This document shows, piece after piece, positions 31,637 to 39,163 of a DNA stretch of 39,163 bases. The stretch comes from Polyangiaceae bacterium (GTDB lineage Bacteria; Myxococcota_A; Polyangia; Polyangiales; Polyangiaceae). The notes under the pieces were generated by a model. It saw only the letters and a list, made by a program, of their open reading frames with translations, was not told the DNA's origin and made no database searches. The first letter of the stretch is position 1, and the number at the start of each line of letters is the position of its first letter. The DNA is taken from assembly GCA_016929495.1 (NCBI GenBank), contig JAFGIS010000420.1, positions 1-39,163 on the forward strand. Reading direction: 5' to 3'. The position numbers and the translations under genes are program-made.

Positions 31637-32659
31637 ATGAGTTCGAGACCCTTTGTAACGGTCGTCATACCTTGTCTGAACGAGGAGTCGCACATTGAAC
31701 GCTGCGTCAGGGATGCTCTGCACCAGGACTACCCTGCGGACCGCCTCGAGGTGATCGTAGCGGACGGCGGGAGCACCGATCGAACTCGGGCCATCCTCAC
31801 CGGAATGGCAGCTGAAGATCCAAGGATGCGATGGGTCGCCAACCCGGGACGCATTCAGGCCCACGGCATGAACATCGCGTTGCGCGAGGCACGAGGCGAT
31901 GTGCTGATCCGCCTTGATGCACACGCCGAATACGCGCACGACTATGTCGCGCGTTGCGTGGAAGTGCTCGAGCGTACCGGCGCAGACAACGTAGGCGGCG
32001 CGCAGCGAGCGCGAGCCACCACACCGTTCCAGAAGAGTCTGTGCGCGGCTCTGGACAGCGTTCTTGGCGTGGGAGGAGCCGCGTACCGATCAGCGGATCG
32101 CGAGGGTTTCGTGGACACGGTGTTCAATGGGGCCTTTCGCCGCGAGATCCTCGAGCGTGTAGGCCTTTACGATCCGGGGGCGGTGACCAACGAAGATGCA
32201 GAGCTCAATCAGCGGATTCTGGCGGCAGGCGGCCGGATCTACCTGAGTCGTAGTATCGTGGCATTCTACCATCCCCGTCGGAGCTACGGGGCGCTTGCGC
32301 GGCAGTACTTCCGCTACGGACTGGGTCGCGCACGAACACTCTTGAAGCATCGACGTCTCGTCACCGTGAGGCCATTGGGTCCGTTCGTGGCGCTGCTGGG
32401 TGGGATGGGCCTCCTTGCCCTGGCGCCCAAGTCCCCGGTCACCTGGACCGCGTACGGCTCGTACGTTCTGCTCGCCGGTGTCGAGGCTGCACGGCTCTGT
32501 CGACGGCACGAGGGAGCCCGACTCTGCGTGGTCTGGGCCATGTTCCCAGTGATGCACCTGTCACACGCCATCGGCATGTCGGTTGGGCTGGTACGCTACT
32601 CGTTCCGGCCCGATTGGCACGAACCGGAGCGCTTGGCGCCGCGCCAGGACCGGGCATAG
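31637..32659 (+). CDS. Family 2 glycosyltransferase with C-terminal membrane region
   Basis: A 340-aa GT-A-fold glycosyltransferase. The N-terminus VTVVIPCLNEESHIERCV is the typical first strand and nucleotide-binding start; VIVADGGSTDRTRAIL and IRLDAHAEY (the DxD-equivalent, near 93-97) bind the sugar nucleotide and metal. TNEDAELNQRIL supplies the ED motif. Two to three hydrophobic segments follow from about 245 (LGPFVALLGGMGLLALAP; AYGSYVLLAGVEAARL; VVWAMFPVMHLSHAIGMSVG), tying it to the inner membrane. This arrangement (GT2 then membrane helices) is common in succinoglycan-type exopolysaccharide enzymes (ExoA-like). It adds one sugar to the growing lipid-linked repeat; which one is unknown. 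Confidence 0.9.
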   Translation: MSSRPFVTVVIPCLNEESHIERCVRDALHQDYPADRLEVIVADGGSTDRTRAILTGMAAEDPRMRWVANPGRIQAHGMNIALREARGDVLIRLDAHAEYAHDYVARCVEVLERTGADNVGGAQRARATTPFQKSLCAALDSVLGVGGAAYRSADREGFVDTVFNGAFRREILERVGLYDPGAVTNEDAELNQRILAAGGRIYLSRSIVAFYHPRRSYGALARQYFRYGLGRARTLLKHRRLVTVRPLGPFVALLGGMGLLALAPKSPVTWTAYGSYVLLAGVEAARLCRRHEGARLCVVWAMFPVMHLSHAIGMSVGLVRYSFRPDWHEPERLAPRQDRA

Positions 32660-32699
32660 CGCGAGGCGAGCGCCGATCCGCGGCGCCACGGCTGGCTCG

Positions 32700-33230
32700 T
32701 CACCGACACGCAACGGCACGTCCGCCCGCAAACATCGTTCTCTTCGTGAGAGCAAGTACGTTCGGTGGGCCGGGCCGGTACTGCGCTTCGTCCACGAAAG
32801 AGCGGATGATGTGTACTCCCATGCCTTTCTCGTGCGCAGAGCGCAGGTCGAGTTCCGGAACGCCATCGAAGTCGAACGGCACGCCATCGTCCAAGAGTTC
32901 GACCGTCACCTGTTCCTCGTCGTATGTCAGTCTCAGTTCGATGGTGCCACCCCGGCCACCGTATGCGTGGATCACGATGTTGTTGAAGGCCTCCCCGACC
33001 GCGGACATGAGCTCGTTGGAGAAACGACGTGTGGCAACGGTGCTCTCGACCGCGACGCACATCTTGCAGACCGTCGACACCGTGCGGCATGCGAGCTCGC
33101 GATACGCGAGGCCTGCTGGGACTCTCAAGAGCACTGAGCTCAGCGTTCGCCCCTCGGCCGACCGCCGTTGGTCCCGTGACCCGGCACCGTTCTCTGTACT
33201 GCTAGCGAGCCGTATCTTCTTATCCTGCAT
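32700..33230 (-). CDS. Second RsbW-like anti-sigma kinase, paralogue of the one at 18503
   Basis: A 176-aa GHKL ATPase of the RsbW class. The N-box is SAVGEAFNNIVIHAYGG (E80, N84), the G1 box LLDDGVPFD and the G2 box HEKGMGVHIIRSFVDEAQ. With ATG 33230 as start, the N-box residues fall at the same numbers as in the 18503-19051 paralogue, which supports this start; ATG 33248 and ATG 33317 are alternatives further upstream. G1 differs from its paralogue (DDG in place of DTG). It converges on the glycosyltransferase at 31637. No STAS or sigma gene is adjacent. The two paralogues probably act on different partners or respond to the FHA-PP2C phosphatase, but this is inference. Confidence 0.83.
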   Translation of the reverse strand: MQDKKIRLASSTENGAGSRDQRRSAEGRTLSSVLLRVPAGLAYRELACRTVSTVCKMCVAVESTVATRRFSNELMSAVGEAFNNIVIHAYGGRGGTIELRLTYDEEQVTVELLDDGVPFDFDGVPELDLRSAHEKGMGVHIIRSFVDEAQYRPGPPNVLALTKRTMFAGGRAVACR

Positions 33231-33258
33231 GGGGCGGTGTCTTCTCATCCTGCAAGGG
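33215..33258. repeat. 25-base-offset direct duplication over the RsbW-like start
   Basis: TCTTCTTATCCTGCATGGG (33215-33233) recurs as TCTTCTCATCCTGCAAGGG (33240-33258), 17 of 19 bases identical. On the reverse strand it duplicates the start region: CAGGATAAGAAGA after the ATG and CAGGATGAGAAGA before it. The 25-base offset would shift the frame, so the upstream copy is probably leader. Confidence 0.6.
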
Positions 33259-33660
33259 AACGGGTGCGCGGCATCCCTGTAGACATTGTAGCAGCGTGGC
33301 TCCTGGGTGCCGCGCATACGTCGTACGGTTGCCCGTCGCGCGAGCGCGAACACCCGAGTCTCTGCCCAGATCACCCGCCGCAATGGCCCAACGGGCCCGC
33401 GTCACACGCTCTTGGTGCACGCGGCAAGCGTTGGACGCACCGAGACGCATGCTACACGAGCCCGGCGATTGCCAGAGACTGATGTAGGTTCATGTACCCC
33501 ATTGACACGGACGTCCTCCCATATCTGTTCGCCCTGGCTGCAACATGGCCGGTGCGTCCACGGTTTGCAGGGCAGGACGGCAAGCGGGACGGGCCCGGTG
33601 CCGTCGAGGCGTTTGCATCTCGATGGGCCCAGGCAACCGAGGTAAGCAGACCAAAGACGC
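33231..33660. other. 430-base gap without a convincing gene
   Basis: Lies between the second RsbW-like gene (reverse) and a family 4 glycosyltransferase (forward), so it should contain divergent promoters. Small open frames on both strands lack family features. GC content is lower near 33280-33330 than in the coding neighbours. Part of it would be coding if the RsbW-like gene used a start further upstream. Confidence 0.35.
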
Positions 33661-34845
33661 ATGCGGGTCCTTGTCCTTACCAAGATCTTTCCGAGTCCAG
33701 CTGAGCCCCAGGCGGGTCCCTTCAACCGTCACCAATTCGAAGCCCTTGGCCGCTTGTGCGAAGTACGTGTGTTGAGGCTGATGCCACGGTACCCAGGGAT
33801 GGACTTGGCCATGGGGCTGCTCGGCAAGTCGGGACCGACCCGGGCGCAAGGGCTCAAGCCGTTCAACGGGATCGAAGTCTCTTACGTGCCCGTGTTCTAC
33901 CTACCCAAGGTGGGGCAGGCTGCTGCCGGCGTGACGTACGCCGCGTCTGTTCTGCCCCGCGTGTGGCGGTTGCGGGACCAGGTAGACGTCGTTCTTGGCT
34001 CGTTCGCCTTTCCTGACGGGTGGGCGGCCCTGCAAATGGGACGGCTTCTCGGCGTGCCGACGGTCATCAAGGTGCACGGCTCGGACATCAACGTCCAGGG
34101 CGACGCGCTGCATTTGCGCGCACTGACAGCTGCGGCGCTGCGCGGTGCCAGCGCCGTCGTCGGGCCCAGCGAAGCGCTGATCCGTCGTTGTGTGGAACTA
34201 GGCGCCAATTCCGAACGTGCGAGAGTGATCCACAACGGTGTGGACCGCGCTCTCTTCCGGGTTCGGAACGCCGCGGGATGCCGCGCCCAGCTGGGGCGCC
34301 GCCTGGACCGCCGGGTGGTGCTCTTCGTCGGTCGCCTCAGCGCGCCGAAGGGCGTCCACGAACTGCTTGAGGCGTTCCGCTCTGTGAGTCTGGCCCATCC
34401 GGACGTCGATTTGGTATTGGTCGGAGACGGCGACGACCGCAAGCGGTGTGCCGAGTTCGTCGCGGATCAGCGCTTGCCCGTCCATCTAGAAGGAGTCTGC
34501 ACGCAAGAGCGGGTCGCACTGTGGATGGGGGCAGCTGACATCGTGACGCTACCGAGCTGGCGCGAGGGCACACCCAACGTCGTTCTGGAAGCGTTGGCGT
34601 CCGGCCGACGTGTCGTCGCTTCCAGCGTAGGGGGCATCCCTGCCGTGGTGCACCAGCCCCTGCTCGGGAAGCACGTGCCGGCCCGAGACAGCGTCTCCCT
34701 TGCTGAGGCACTCACGTCCGCCCTGACGGAAGACTATGATCCCGAACGTGTTGCCGCCGCTTCAGGCATTGGCGGTTGGGAAGAAAGCGCGGCTACGCTG
34801 CACGATGTGCTCGAATTCGCAGTCCGCAACCACAGGTGCGAATGA
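33661..34845 (+). CDS. Family 4 glycosyltransferase
   Basis: A 394-aa GT-B-fold retaining glycosyltransferase. The N-terminal domain starts MRVLVLTKIFPSPAEPQAGP and includes PTVIKVHGSDINV; the linker reads VIHNGVDRALF; the C-terminal domain has VVLFVGRLSAPKGVHELLEAF (with the Lys/Arg pair for the donor phosphate) and the acidic EGTPNVVLEALASGRRVVAS motif (E-x7-E) near 304-312. It would use a nucleotide sugar at the cytoplasmic face of the membrane to extend a lipid-linked repeat unit. It is first of a forward pair with the polysaccharide deacetylase 211 bases downstream. Confidence 0.92.
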   Translation: MRVLVLTKIFPSPAEPQAGPFNRHQFEALGRLCEVRVLRLMPRYPGMDLAMGLLGKSGPTRAQGLKPFNGIEVSYVPVFYLPKVGQAAAGVTYAASVLPRVWRLRDQVDVVLGSFAFPDGWAALQMGRLLGVPTVIKVHGSDINVQGDALHLRALTAAALRGASAVVGPSEALIRRCVELGANSERARVIHNGVDRALFRVRNAAGCRAQLGRRLDRRVVLFVGRLSAPKGVHELLEAFRSVSLAHPDVDLVLVGDGDDRKRCAEFVADQRLPVHLEGVCTQERVALWMGAADIVTLPSWREGTPNVVLEALASGRRVVASSVGGIPAVVHQPLLGKHVPARDSVSLAEALTSALTEDYDPERVAAASGIGGWEESAATLHDVLEFAVRNHRCE

Positions 34846-35056
34846 GCTGCCTGCGCACAGTTGGCAAGAATCAGTCGGCGCGCGTCTGGATGTGCGGCCG
34901 GATTGTCTACATGGCCAACCCCGCAGGACGTCCTGGCGCGAAGAGGCCCTATAATGCGCCCATGAGTCTGACGCATCCCCAGGTCCGGTCGCGGTCATCG
35001 TGTGAGAACGACAACACGGCGTGCCGCCACGTCGTCCCCGAATGGGGCGCGCGCAC

Positions 35057-35707
35057 ATGAGCATCTGGGGCCATGCCCGCAACCTGGTGAAGACCGTGGC
35101 GAAGAGGCAGTGCTCGCACGCCCCGGCGAAGCACTGGATCTGTTGGCGCGTGGAGGTTGGCGAGCCGCGCGTTGCCCTTACGTTCGACGACGGTCCTGAC
35201 CCGGAATACACGCCCGTGGTGCTCGACATACTCGCCGACTGCCGAGTGCACGCCACCTTCTTCGTGCTGGGAAAGCTCGTCGAGCGCCACGGAGACCTTG
35301 TTGAACGCATCGTTTGCGAGGGGCATGACATAGGTATCCACGGCTACGACCACACGACGCAGGATCTTTCAGGCCAGATCGTTCGGACCGAGAGGATCCT
35401 GCGCCAATACGGCATCCGCACCCGGTACTTCCGTCCGCCGCACGGAGTCCTGATACCAAGCTTGCTGTTGTGGACTCTGCGGCACGGCTACACTACCGCC
35501 CTTTGGTCACACGATTCTCGAGACGCCATGCGGCACGAAGGGAAGATCGATTCCGGTCAGTCCTTCGACGAGGTCGCTCCCGGGGACATCGTGCTCATGC
35601 ACGACGACAATCCCATCTGTGCTCAGGAGCTTCGGGGATTCCTCGACGTGACGCGCAGCAAGGGCATGAAGGCCGACACACTCGCGCGGCTCTTGAGCTC
35701 ACCGTGA
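35057..35707 (+). CDS. Polysaccharide deacetylase (NodB-type, CE4)
   Basis: A 216-aa metal-dependent deacetylase. The five CE4 motifs are seen: TFDDGPD with D44/D45 (catalytic base and metal Asp), IHGYDH with metal-binding H95 and H99, RPPHG (R126), the variant LWSHDSRD near 149-156, and IVLMHDD with H182. It lacks a signal peptide, so it is probably cytoplasmic or acts at the inner face, removing an N-acetyl group from a sugar during repeat assembly rather than from secreted polymer. ATG 35057 puts a short lead before the domain; ATG 35021 and 35042 would add 12 or 5 residues. Neighbouring glycosyltransferases fit a role in the same polysaccharide. Confidence 0.9.
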   Translation: MSIWGHARNLVKTVAKRQCSHAPAKHWICWRVEVGEPRVALTFDDGPDPEYTPVVLDILADCRVHATFFVLGKLVERHGDLVERIVCEGHDIGIHGYDHTTQDLSGQIVRTERILRQYGIRTRYFRPPHGVLIPSLLLWTLRHGYTTALWSHDSRDAMRHEGKIDSGQSFDEVAPGDIVLMHDDNPICAQELRGFLDVTRSKGMKADTLARLLSSP

Positions 35708-35776
35708 ATCTGGTCGGGTGTGCTCGCCTATGAGCCACGGCTCCCAAGTCGTCCAGGGGCGGGACGAAGCGAGCGG

Positions 35777-37807
35777 TCAGGTGCTCGAGCAGACCCGACG
35801 AATACCTTCGCGTACGCCGACCCGCGGCTTCCAGCCCAGCAGCTGCTCTGCGCGTCCGCTTTCGTAGTGCAGCTTCGCCAGCGCCGATTGGAGCCGATAG
35901 AGCGCGAGCGGCGACGGGCGGCCGAGAGCGCCAAACGGCAGTTCGCTCAGTTTGCCCAGACCGAAGACGACCGCCCGCGGGACTTTCACGATGCCCTCTC
36001 GAGCTCCGACCGCCACCAGTACGTCTTCCTGGGTGAGGTGCTCGTTGTCGACGATTTGGATCACCTCACCCGAATGGAGGCGCTTGTTCATTGCGGCGAG
36101 GGTCGCATCGACCACGTCATCGATGTACACGAGTGGCAGCTCGAGCCCGCCGTCTCCAAGCATCAGCCAGCGGCCTCCGACCTTGCGCGCTACCGCGCCG
36201 TTGACCAGAGCGATACCGCCACCGAAGATCTGGCCCGGTCTCAGGATCACGCAGCGCAGTCCTTCTTGGGCAGCCTGGCGCACCCGTTTCTCCGCTTCCA
36301 ATTTTGCTCGCGTGTAGGCGCCGCGCTCTTCTGCACGCGGTTCGAGGGGCGCATCCTCGGTGACTGACCCCCTGCCCGACGATCCCGCCCAGTCGATGAC
36401 TGACATCGACGAGATGTGCACCAGCTGGGAGACTCCGTGTTTCCGACAGGCGTCGATGACGTTCTGGGTTCCGACGACCGTGCCGCCCAAGTGCTCGGGC
36501 CACCCACCCTTCATGGCCGCGCCGACGTGAATCACGGTGGTCGCACCGAGGACCGCGCGGTCAACTGCGAAGGGGTCGCCAAGGTTGCCGAAGCAGTATT
36601 CGACGCCAGGGAGGGGGCTGCTCGGAATGCGCCGCACGAACGCGCGCACCGGTTTGCCCTCCGCCACGAGCCGCCGCACGACGGCCGATCCCAGTGAGCC
36701 GGAGGCCCCAGTGACCAACACCTCGACGCGCGGAGACAGCGGGAACTGGGCGAGCTTGGCAGCGTGGTCTGCTTCCGCGGCGCGTGCGACCGTCTCGACC
36801 CAGCGGACGACCTCAGCGGCCTCCTGAATCGCCACGGGAGGCAGTCCTCCATCGGCCAGTCGCCGGTAGTAGTCCGCCACAAGGTCTCGCAGCCCTTGGT
36901 ACGCCTGAACCTCCTTGCGTACGAACTTCCACACGCCCAAGGGGACATCCACGAGCGGCTGGAGCGAATCCGTGAACGCGTTCACGAGCCGCTCGGCCGC
37001 CTTTGGCAAGGGAGTGGCACTTCGCCTACTGTGGAACATGGCAAAGAGATCGACTCGCAAGACGCCGCGCGTGCCATGAATGATGATCTGGCTTTGCATC
37101 GGCTTCGAGTTCCACGAGAGTTGCATTTGCCCCAGGCCTCGCTGGCATCGCACCAGGGCGCGCCACTCATCGAATGCCAGGTTCGGGTCGCCTCCAATGC
37201 TCGACCAGCGGCCCGCGACATCTTCGATCGGGCCCAGCAAGGCCTGCAGAAGGTACAGACAGTGCACGCCCAAGTCGCGAAACGGGTAGCCGGTATCACG
37301 ATAGTGTGGAGGCAGCGGTCCCCCTTCATAGGGCGGATACTCGGAGCCGCGAAGGATATCCACAGACACGACCTGGCCCAGTGACCCCGACCGAACCAGG
37401 TCGAGCGCGCGGCGGATCTGTGGATCATAGAGCAGCGAGTGGTTGACGCTAGCGGTGAGGCCCTTCTTTCGCGCCAACGCATCGATCGCAAGCGCGTCTT
37501 CCACGCTCTCGGCTACTGGTTTCTCGACCAACACGTGGCAGCTGCGCTCGAGTGCCTCCAGGGCCACACGAGCGTGCGCTGACGGCGGGGTCAGCACGTG
37601 GATGACGTTCGCGCCAGCCGCGACGAGCGCTTCGAGCGACGGGAACGCCTGGGTTCTCCATTTCGCGGCCGCGGCCTCAGCCTTCTTCATGTCGAGGTCC
37701 GTCACGCCGACAAGCCGTACGTCCGGCAGGGCCCGAACCGCGGCTACATGAAACTCGCAGATGTTCCCGGAGCCGACCATCCCGGCAGCAAAGCGTTGGG
37801 AGCTCAT
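35777..37807 (-). CDS. Gfo/Idh/MocA oxidoreductase fused to an NAD-dependent epimerase/dehydratase
   Basis: A 676-aa two-enzyme fusion. The N-terminal part (1-345) is a Gfo/Idh/MocA dehydrogenase: Rossmann loop AGMVGSGNICEFH, the EKP motif in HVLVEKPVAES, and DTGYPFRDLGVHCLYLL in the catalytic half. The C-terminal part (about 361-676) is an extended SDR: VLVTGASGSLGSAV, HISSMSVIDW, and Y498/K502 in GAYTRAKLEAE, followed by ILRPGQIFGGG. Each half is of normal length, so it is a true fusion rather than a missed stop. It probably makes or modifies a nucleotide sugar by two successive redox steps. Its ATG overlaps the stop of the upstream glycosyltransferase by one base (TGATG), so they are coupled. 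Confidence 0.9.
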   Translation of the reverse strand: MSSQRFAAGMVGSGNICEFHVAAVRALPDVRLVGVTDLDMKKAEAAAAKWRTQAFPSLEALVAAGANVIHVLTPPSAHARVALEALERSCHVLVEKPVAESVEDALAIDALARKKGLTASVNHSLLYDPQIRRALDLVRSGSLGQVVSVDILRGSEYPPYEGGPLPPHYRDTGYPFRDLGVHCLYLLQALLGPIEDVAGRWSSIGGDPNLAFDEWRALVRCQRGLGQMQLSWNSKPMQSQIIIHGTRGVLRVDLFAMFHSRRSATPLPKAAERLVNAFTDSLQPLVDVPLGVWKFVRKEVQAYQGLRDLVADYYRRLADGGLPPVAIQEAAEVVRWVETVARAAEADHAAKLAQFPLSPRVEVLVTGASGSLGSAVVRRLVAEGKPVRAFVRRIPSSPLPGVEYCFGNLGDPFAVDRAVLGATTVIHVGAAMKGGWPEHLGGTVVGTQNVIDACRKHGVSQLVHISSMSVIDWAGSSGRGSVTEDAPLEPRAEERGAYTRAKLEAEKRVRQAAQEGLRCVILRPGQIFGGGIALVNGAVARKVGGRWLMLGDGGLELPLVYIDDVVDATLAAMNKRLHSGEVIQIVDNEHLTQEDVLVAVGAREGIVKVPRAVVFGLGKLSELPFGALGRPSPLALYRLQSALAKLHYESGRAEQLLGWKPRVGVREGIRRVCSST

Positions 37808-39018
37808 CAGTTTCCTCGTTTGCGTCTAGCAACGTCCTCGACGACACGATCGATCTCGGCAACACGCGCTCGCCATGTTTCGGATTCCATGGTGTTTGAT
37901 CGATTCCAGCGGAGCTGAGGCGAGTCATCCTGCAGGGCGCGCTCGATGGCCTCTAGAATGCCTTCGTAGTCGTCGCCCACCGTGCACCACTCGGGGTATC
38001 GACGCACTTCGGGAACTGCGGTGGACACGACGGGAAGCCCGGCGGAGAGGTACTCCCGGAGCTTGATGGGATTGACGAAGGGCATGCGGTCGATCACGCG
38101 GTAGGGGATCAGGCCGACGTCGAAGCTCTTGCAGTAGGCAGGAAGCTCGCCATGCTCCCGCCGACCGAGCAGGAGAACGTTGGGGTAGCTCGAGAGTGCA
38201 CTCACATCGACCAGGATCTGCCCGATGAGCACAATCGACCATTGTGGACGCGCGCGCGCGAGGTGCGCAATGAGCTCGAGGTCGACCCAGTCCTGCAGTG
38301 TGCCGTAGAAGCCGACAACAGGACGGGGCAACTGAGCTACATCGGCCGGCACACGCGTCTCTGGATCGAGCGCGCGGGAGAACAGCGCGTGGTCGACACC
38401 ATGAGGCGAAACGTAGGTGTTGGGGTTCGTAGCTCGCTTCCTCTCAGCCAGCGCGTGGGTCACTGCGAACACGCAGTCCACCCGCTCGAGCACGCGCTGT
38501 TCCGCTCTGTCCATTTGCTGCGCATCGAGATAGGAGAACATGGTCCACTCATCGACACAGTAGTAGACCGACAGTGACTCTCCGAACGTACCGACGTAGT
38601 CCGCGACGTTTGGAAGGAAGGTCCAGAGCTGAAAATCGAAGAAACCAAGTCTCAATCGAAGCGCTCCGATGGTCGCCTTCAGAACCTGCCTGTTGAGGCG
38701 GCGAGCTGCAGCGCTATGGGGTAGAGGCAGGACGAGCGGGGTGAACACCCAGAGATCGCCGTCGACGTTGACCGGCCCCTTCGCGAAGTCCTTGAGCTTG
38801 CGGCCCACTCTGCCGAGATCGCGCCCGCTAGACAGCCTGGGCGTCCGCATCGCAACGGAGTTGAGCCAGAGCACCTTGCGGTTGCGCGCGAGGCCCTTCA
38901 AGACGTGGTGGCACGAGGTGGGGTCTTCCCAGTAGTCCTTGGCGAAGGCAACTATCGGTGTTGGTTTGCTCAAGAGGCAAGACTCTAGCGGTGTCTCCAC
39001 CGGAGAGCAAGCCGGCAT
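37807..39018 (-). CDS. Glycosyltransferase (GT-B fold)
   Basis: A GT-B-fold glycosyltransferase of about 403 aa. The N-terminal domain includes PIVAFAKDYWEDPTSCHHVL, RNRKVLWLNSVAMRTP and VYYCVDEWTMF; the C-terminal domain has VSPHGVDHALF, PVVGFYGTLQDWVDLELI, LIPYRVIDRMPFVNPIKLREYLSAGLPVVST (the donor-site region, given here only as position 325-355) and a final helix. The start is uncertain: the frame is open to 39138, but that part crosses the repeat at 39027-39112. ATG 39018 is the first start after the repeat, and TTG 38973 directly precedes the domain. It forms a coupled pair with the fusion enzyme downstream and reads out of the polysaccharide locus edge. Confidence 0.85.
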   Translation of the reverse strand: MPACSPVETPLESCLLSKPTPIVAFAKDYWEDPTSCHHVLKGLARNRKVLWLNSVAMRTPRLSSGRDLGRVGRKLKDFAKGPVNVDGDLWVFTPLVLPLPHSAAARRLNRQVLKATIGALRLRLGFFDFQLWTFLPNVADYVGTFGESLSVYYCVDEWTMFSYLDAQQMDRAEQRVLERVDCVFAVTHALAERKRATNPNTYVSPHGVDHALFSRALDPETRVPADVAQLPRPVVGFYGTLQDWVDLELIAHLARARPQWSIVLIGQILVDVSALSSYPNVLLLGRREHGELPAYCKSFDVGLIPYRVIDRMPFVNPIKLREYLSAGLPVVSTAVPEVRRYPEWCTVGDDYEGILEAIERALQDDSPQLRWNRSNTMESETWRARVAEIDRVVEDVARRKRGN

Positions 39019-39026
39019 CGGGTTTG

Positions 39027-39112
39027 CCCAGCTGCGATCGGTGGTCCGCCGGCCGAGTTGCAGTCGCCGGAGGTGGAGGTCATCGCGGGGTCCAGTTCGG
39101 CTGAGTGTCAGT
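39027..39112 (-). repeat. Copy 2 of the 86-87 bp dispersed sequence
   Basis: The reverse complement of these bases matches 1-87 at about 88%. It ends nine bases before ATG 39018 (54 before TTG 38973) and points the same way as the glycosyltransferase, as copy 1 does relative to the radical SAM gene. The long open reading frame across it (to 39138) is probably fortuitous, because the copies differ by a one-base gap. Confidence 0.7.
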
Positions 39113-39130
39113 TCCCGGCCACAGCGCGGC

Positions 39131-39154
39131 CCCGCCACGCTGGCGCGTGGCGGG
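39131..39154. repeat. Perfect 10-bp hairpin next to repeat copy 2
   Basis: CCCGCCACGC (39131-39140) pairs with GCGTGGCGGG (39145-39154) around a TGGC loop. It may be a terminator for a gene beyond the window or an edge structure of the repeat; the window ends nine bases later. Confidence 0.5.
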
Positions 39155-39163
39155 AGGCTCGAT

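Noticed and set aside
33492-33704. 70-residue forward open frame before the family 4 glycosyltransferase
   Set aside because: Overlaps the glycosyltransferase start in another frame, with no family features or ribosome binding site.
1-39163. RNA genes, CRISPR array, insertion sequence or prophage
   Set aside because: I saw no tRNA-like cloverleaf ends, no regularly spaced repeats with unique spacers, and no transposase, integrase or structural phage protein among the convincing frames.

Overview
The window is high-GC DNA with tightly packed genes in strongly GC-biased codons. It looks chromosomal and most like a myxobacterium-type delta-proteobacterium (Myxococcota, probably a Polyangia relative). 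The clues are a lipoprotein with a long Thr-Gly-Gly repeat tract, GTG starts, several home-grown signalling proteins (ECF-type sigma factor, FHA-PP2C, RsbW-like kinases), a deoxyhypusine-synthase-like enzyme and an exosortase-linked polysaccharide locus. The taxonomic call is inference from gene content, not from a marker gene. I found no rRNA, tRNA, CRISPR array, transposase or phage gene.

Left part (1-19051), mixed housekeeping and accessory genes: a B12-binding-type radical SAM protein; an overlapping pair made of an OLD/RecF-like ATPase and a TOPRIM-like protein (a candidate defence cassette); a Gly-rich repeat lipoprotein; a reverse-strand three-gene overlapping operon of sigma factor, membrane-anchored TPR protein and probable outer-membrane barrel; a DjlA-like co-chaperone; an exported protein with four copies of an RFGSGL(D/E) motif; an inositol/sugar-phosphate nucleotidyltransferase; RNase R divergent from a VKOR-DsbA fusion; adenosine deaminase; a deoxyhypusine synthase homologue; a small protein that may be frameshifted; a TerB-like protein; a membrane-anchored carbohydrate-binding-like protein; and an RsbW-type anti-sigma kinase.

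Right part (19367-39018), an extracellular-polysaccharide and protein-sorting locus: an initiating sugar-phosphate transferase, an FHA-PP2C phosphatase, a secreted protein with a C-terminal VPE-type sorting tail, a large TPR protein, an exosortase fused to a CPBP protease (XrtE type), a kinase-dead-looking BY-kinase homologue, a Wzz-like chain-length protein, three glycosyltransferases, a polysaccharide deacetylase, a Gfo/Idh-epimerase fusion and a second RsbW-like kinase. Together these could initiate, extend, control the length of and modify a surface polysaccharide, while the exosortase processes the VPE-tailed protein. The phosphatase and two paralogous anti-sigma kinases suggest partner-switching control, although no anti-anti-sigma (STAS) protein is seen here.

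Non-coding structure: an 86-87 bp sequence occurs at both ends of the window in inverted orientation, each copy just upstream of the first gene reading inward. The gap between the sugar transferase and the phosphatase (20102-20800) holds several strong palindromes.
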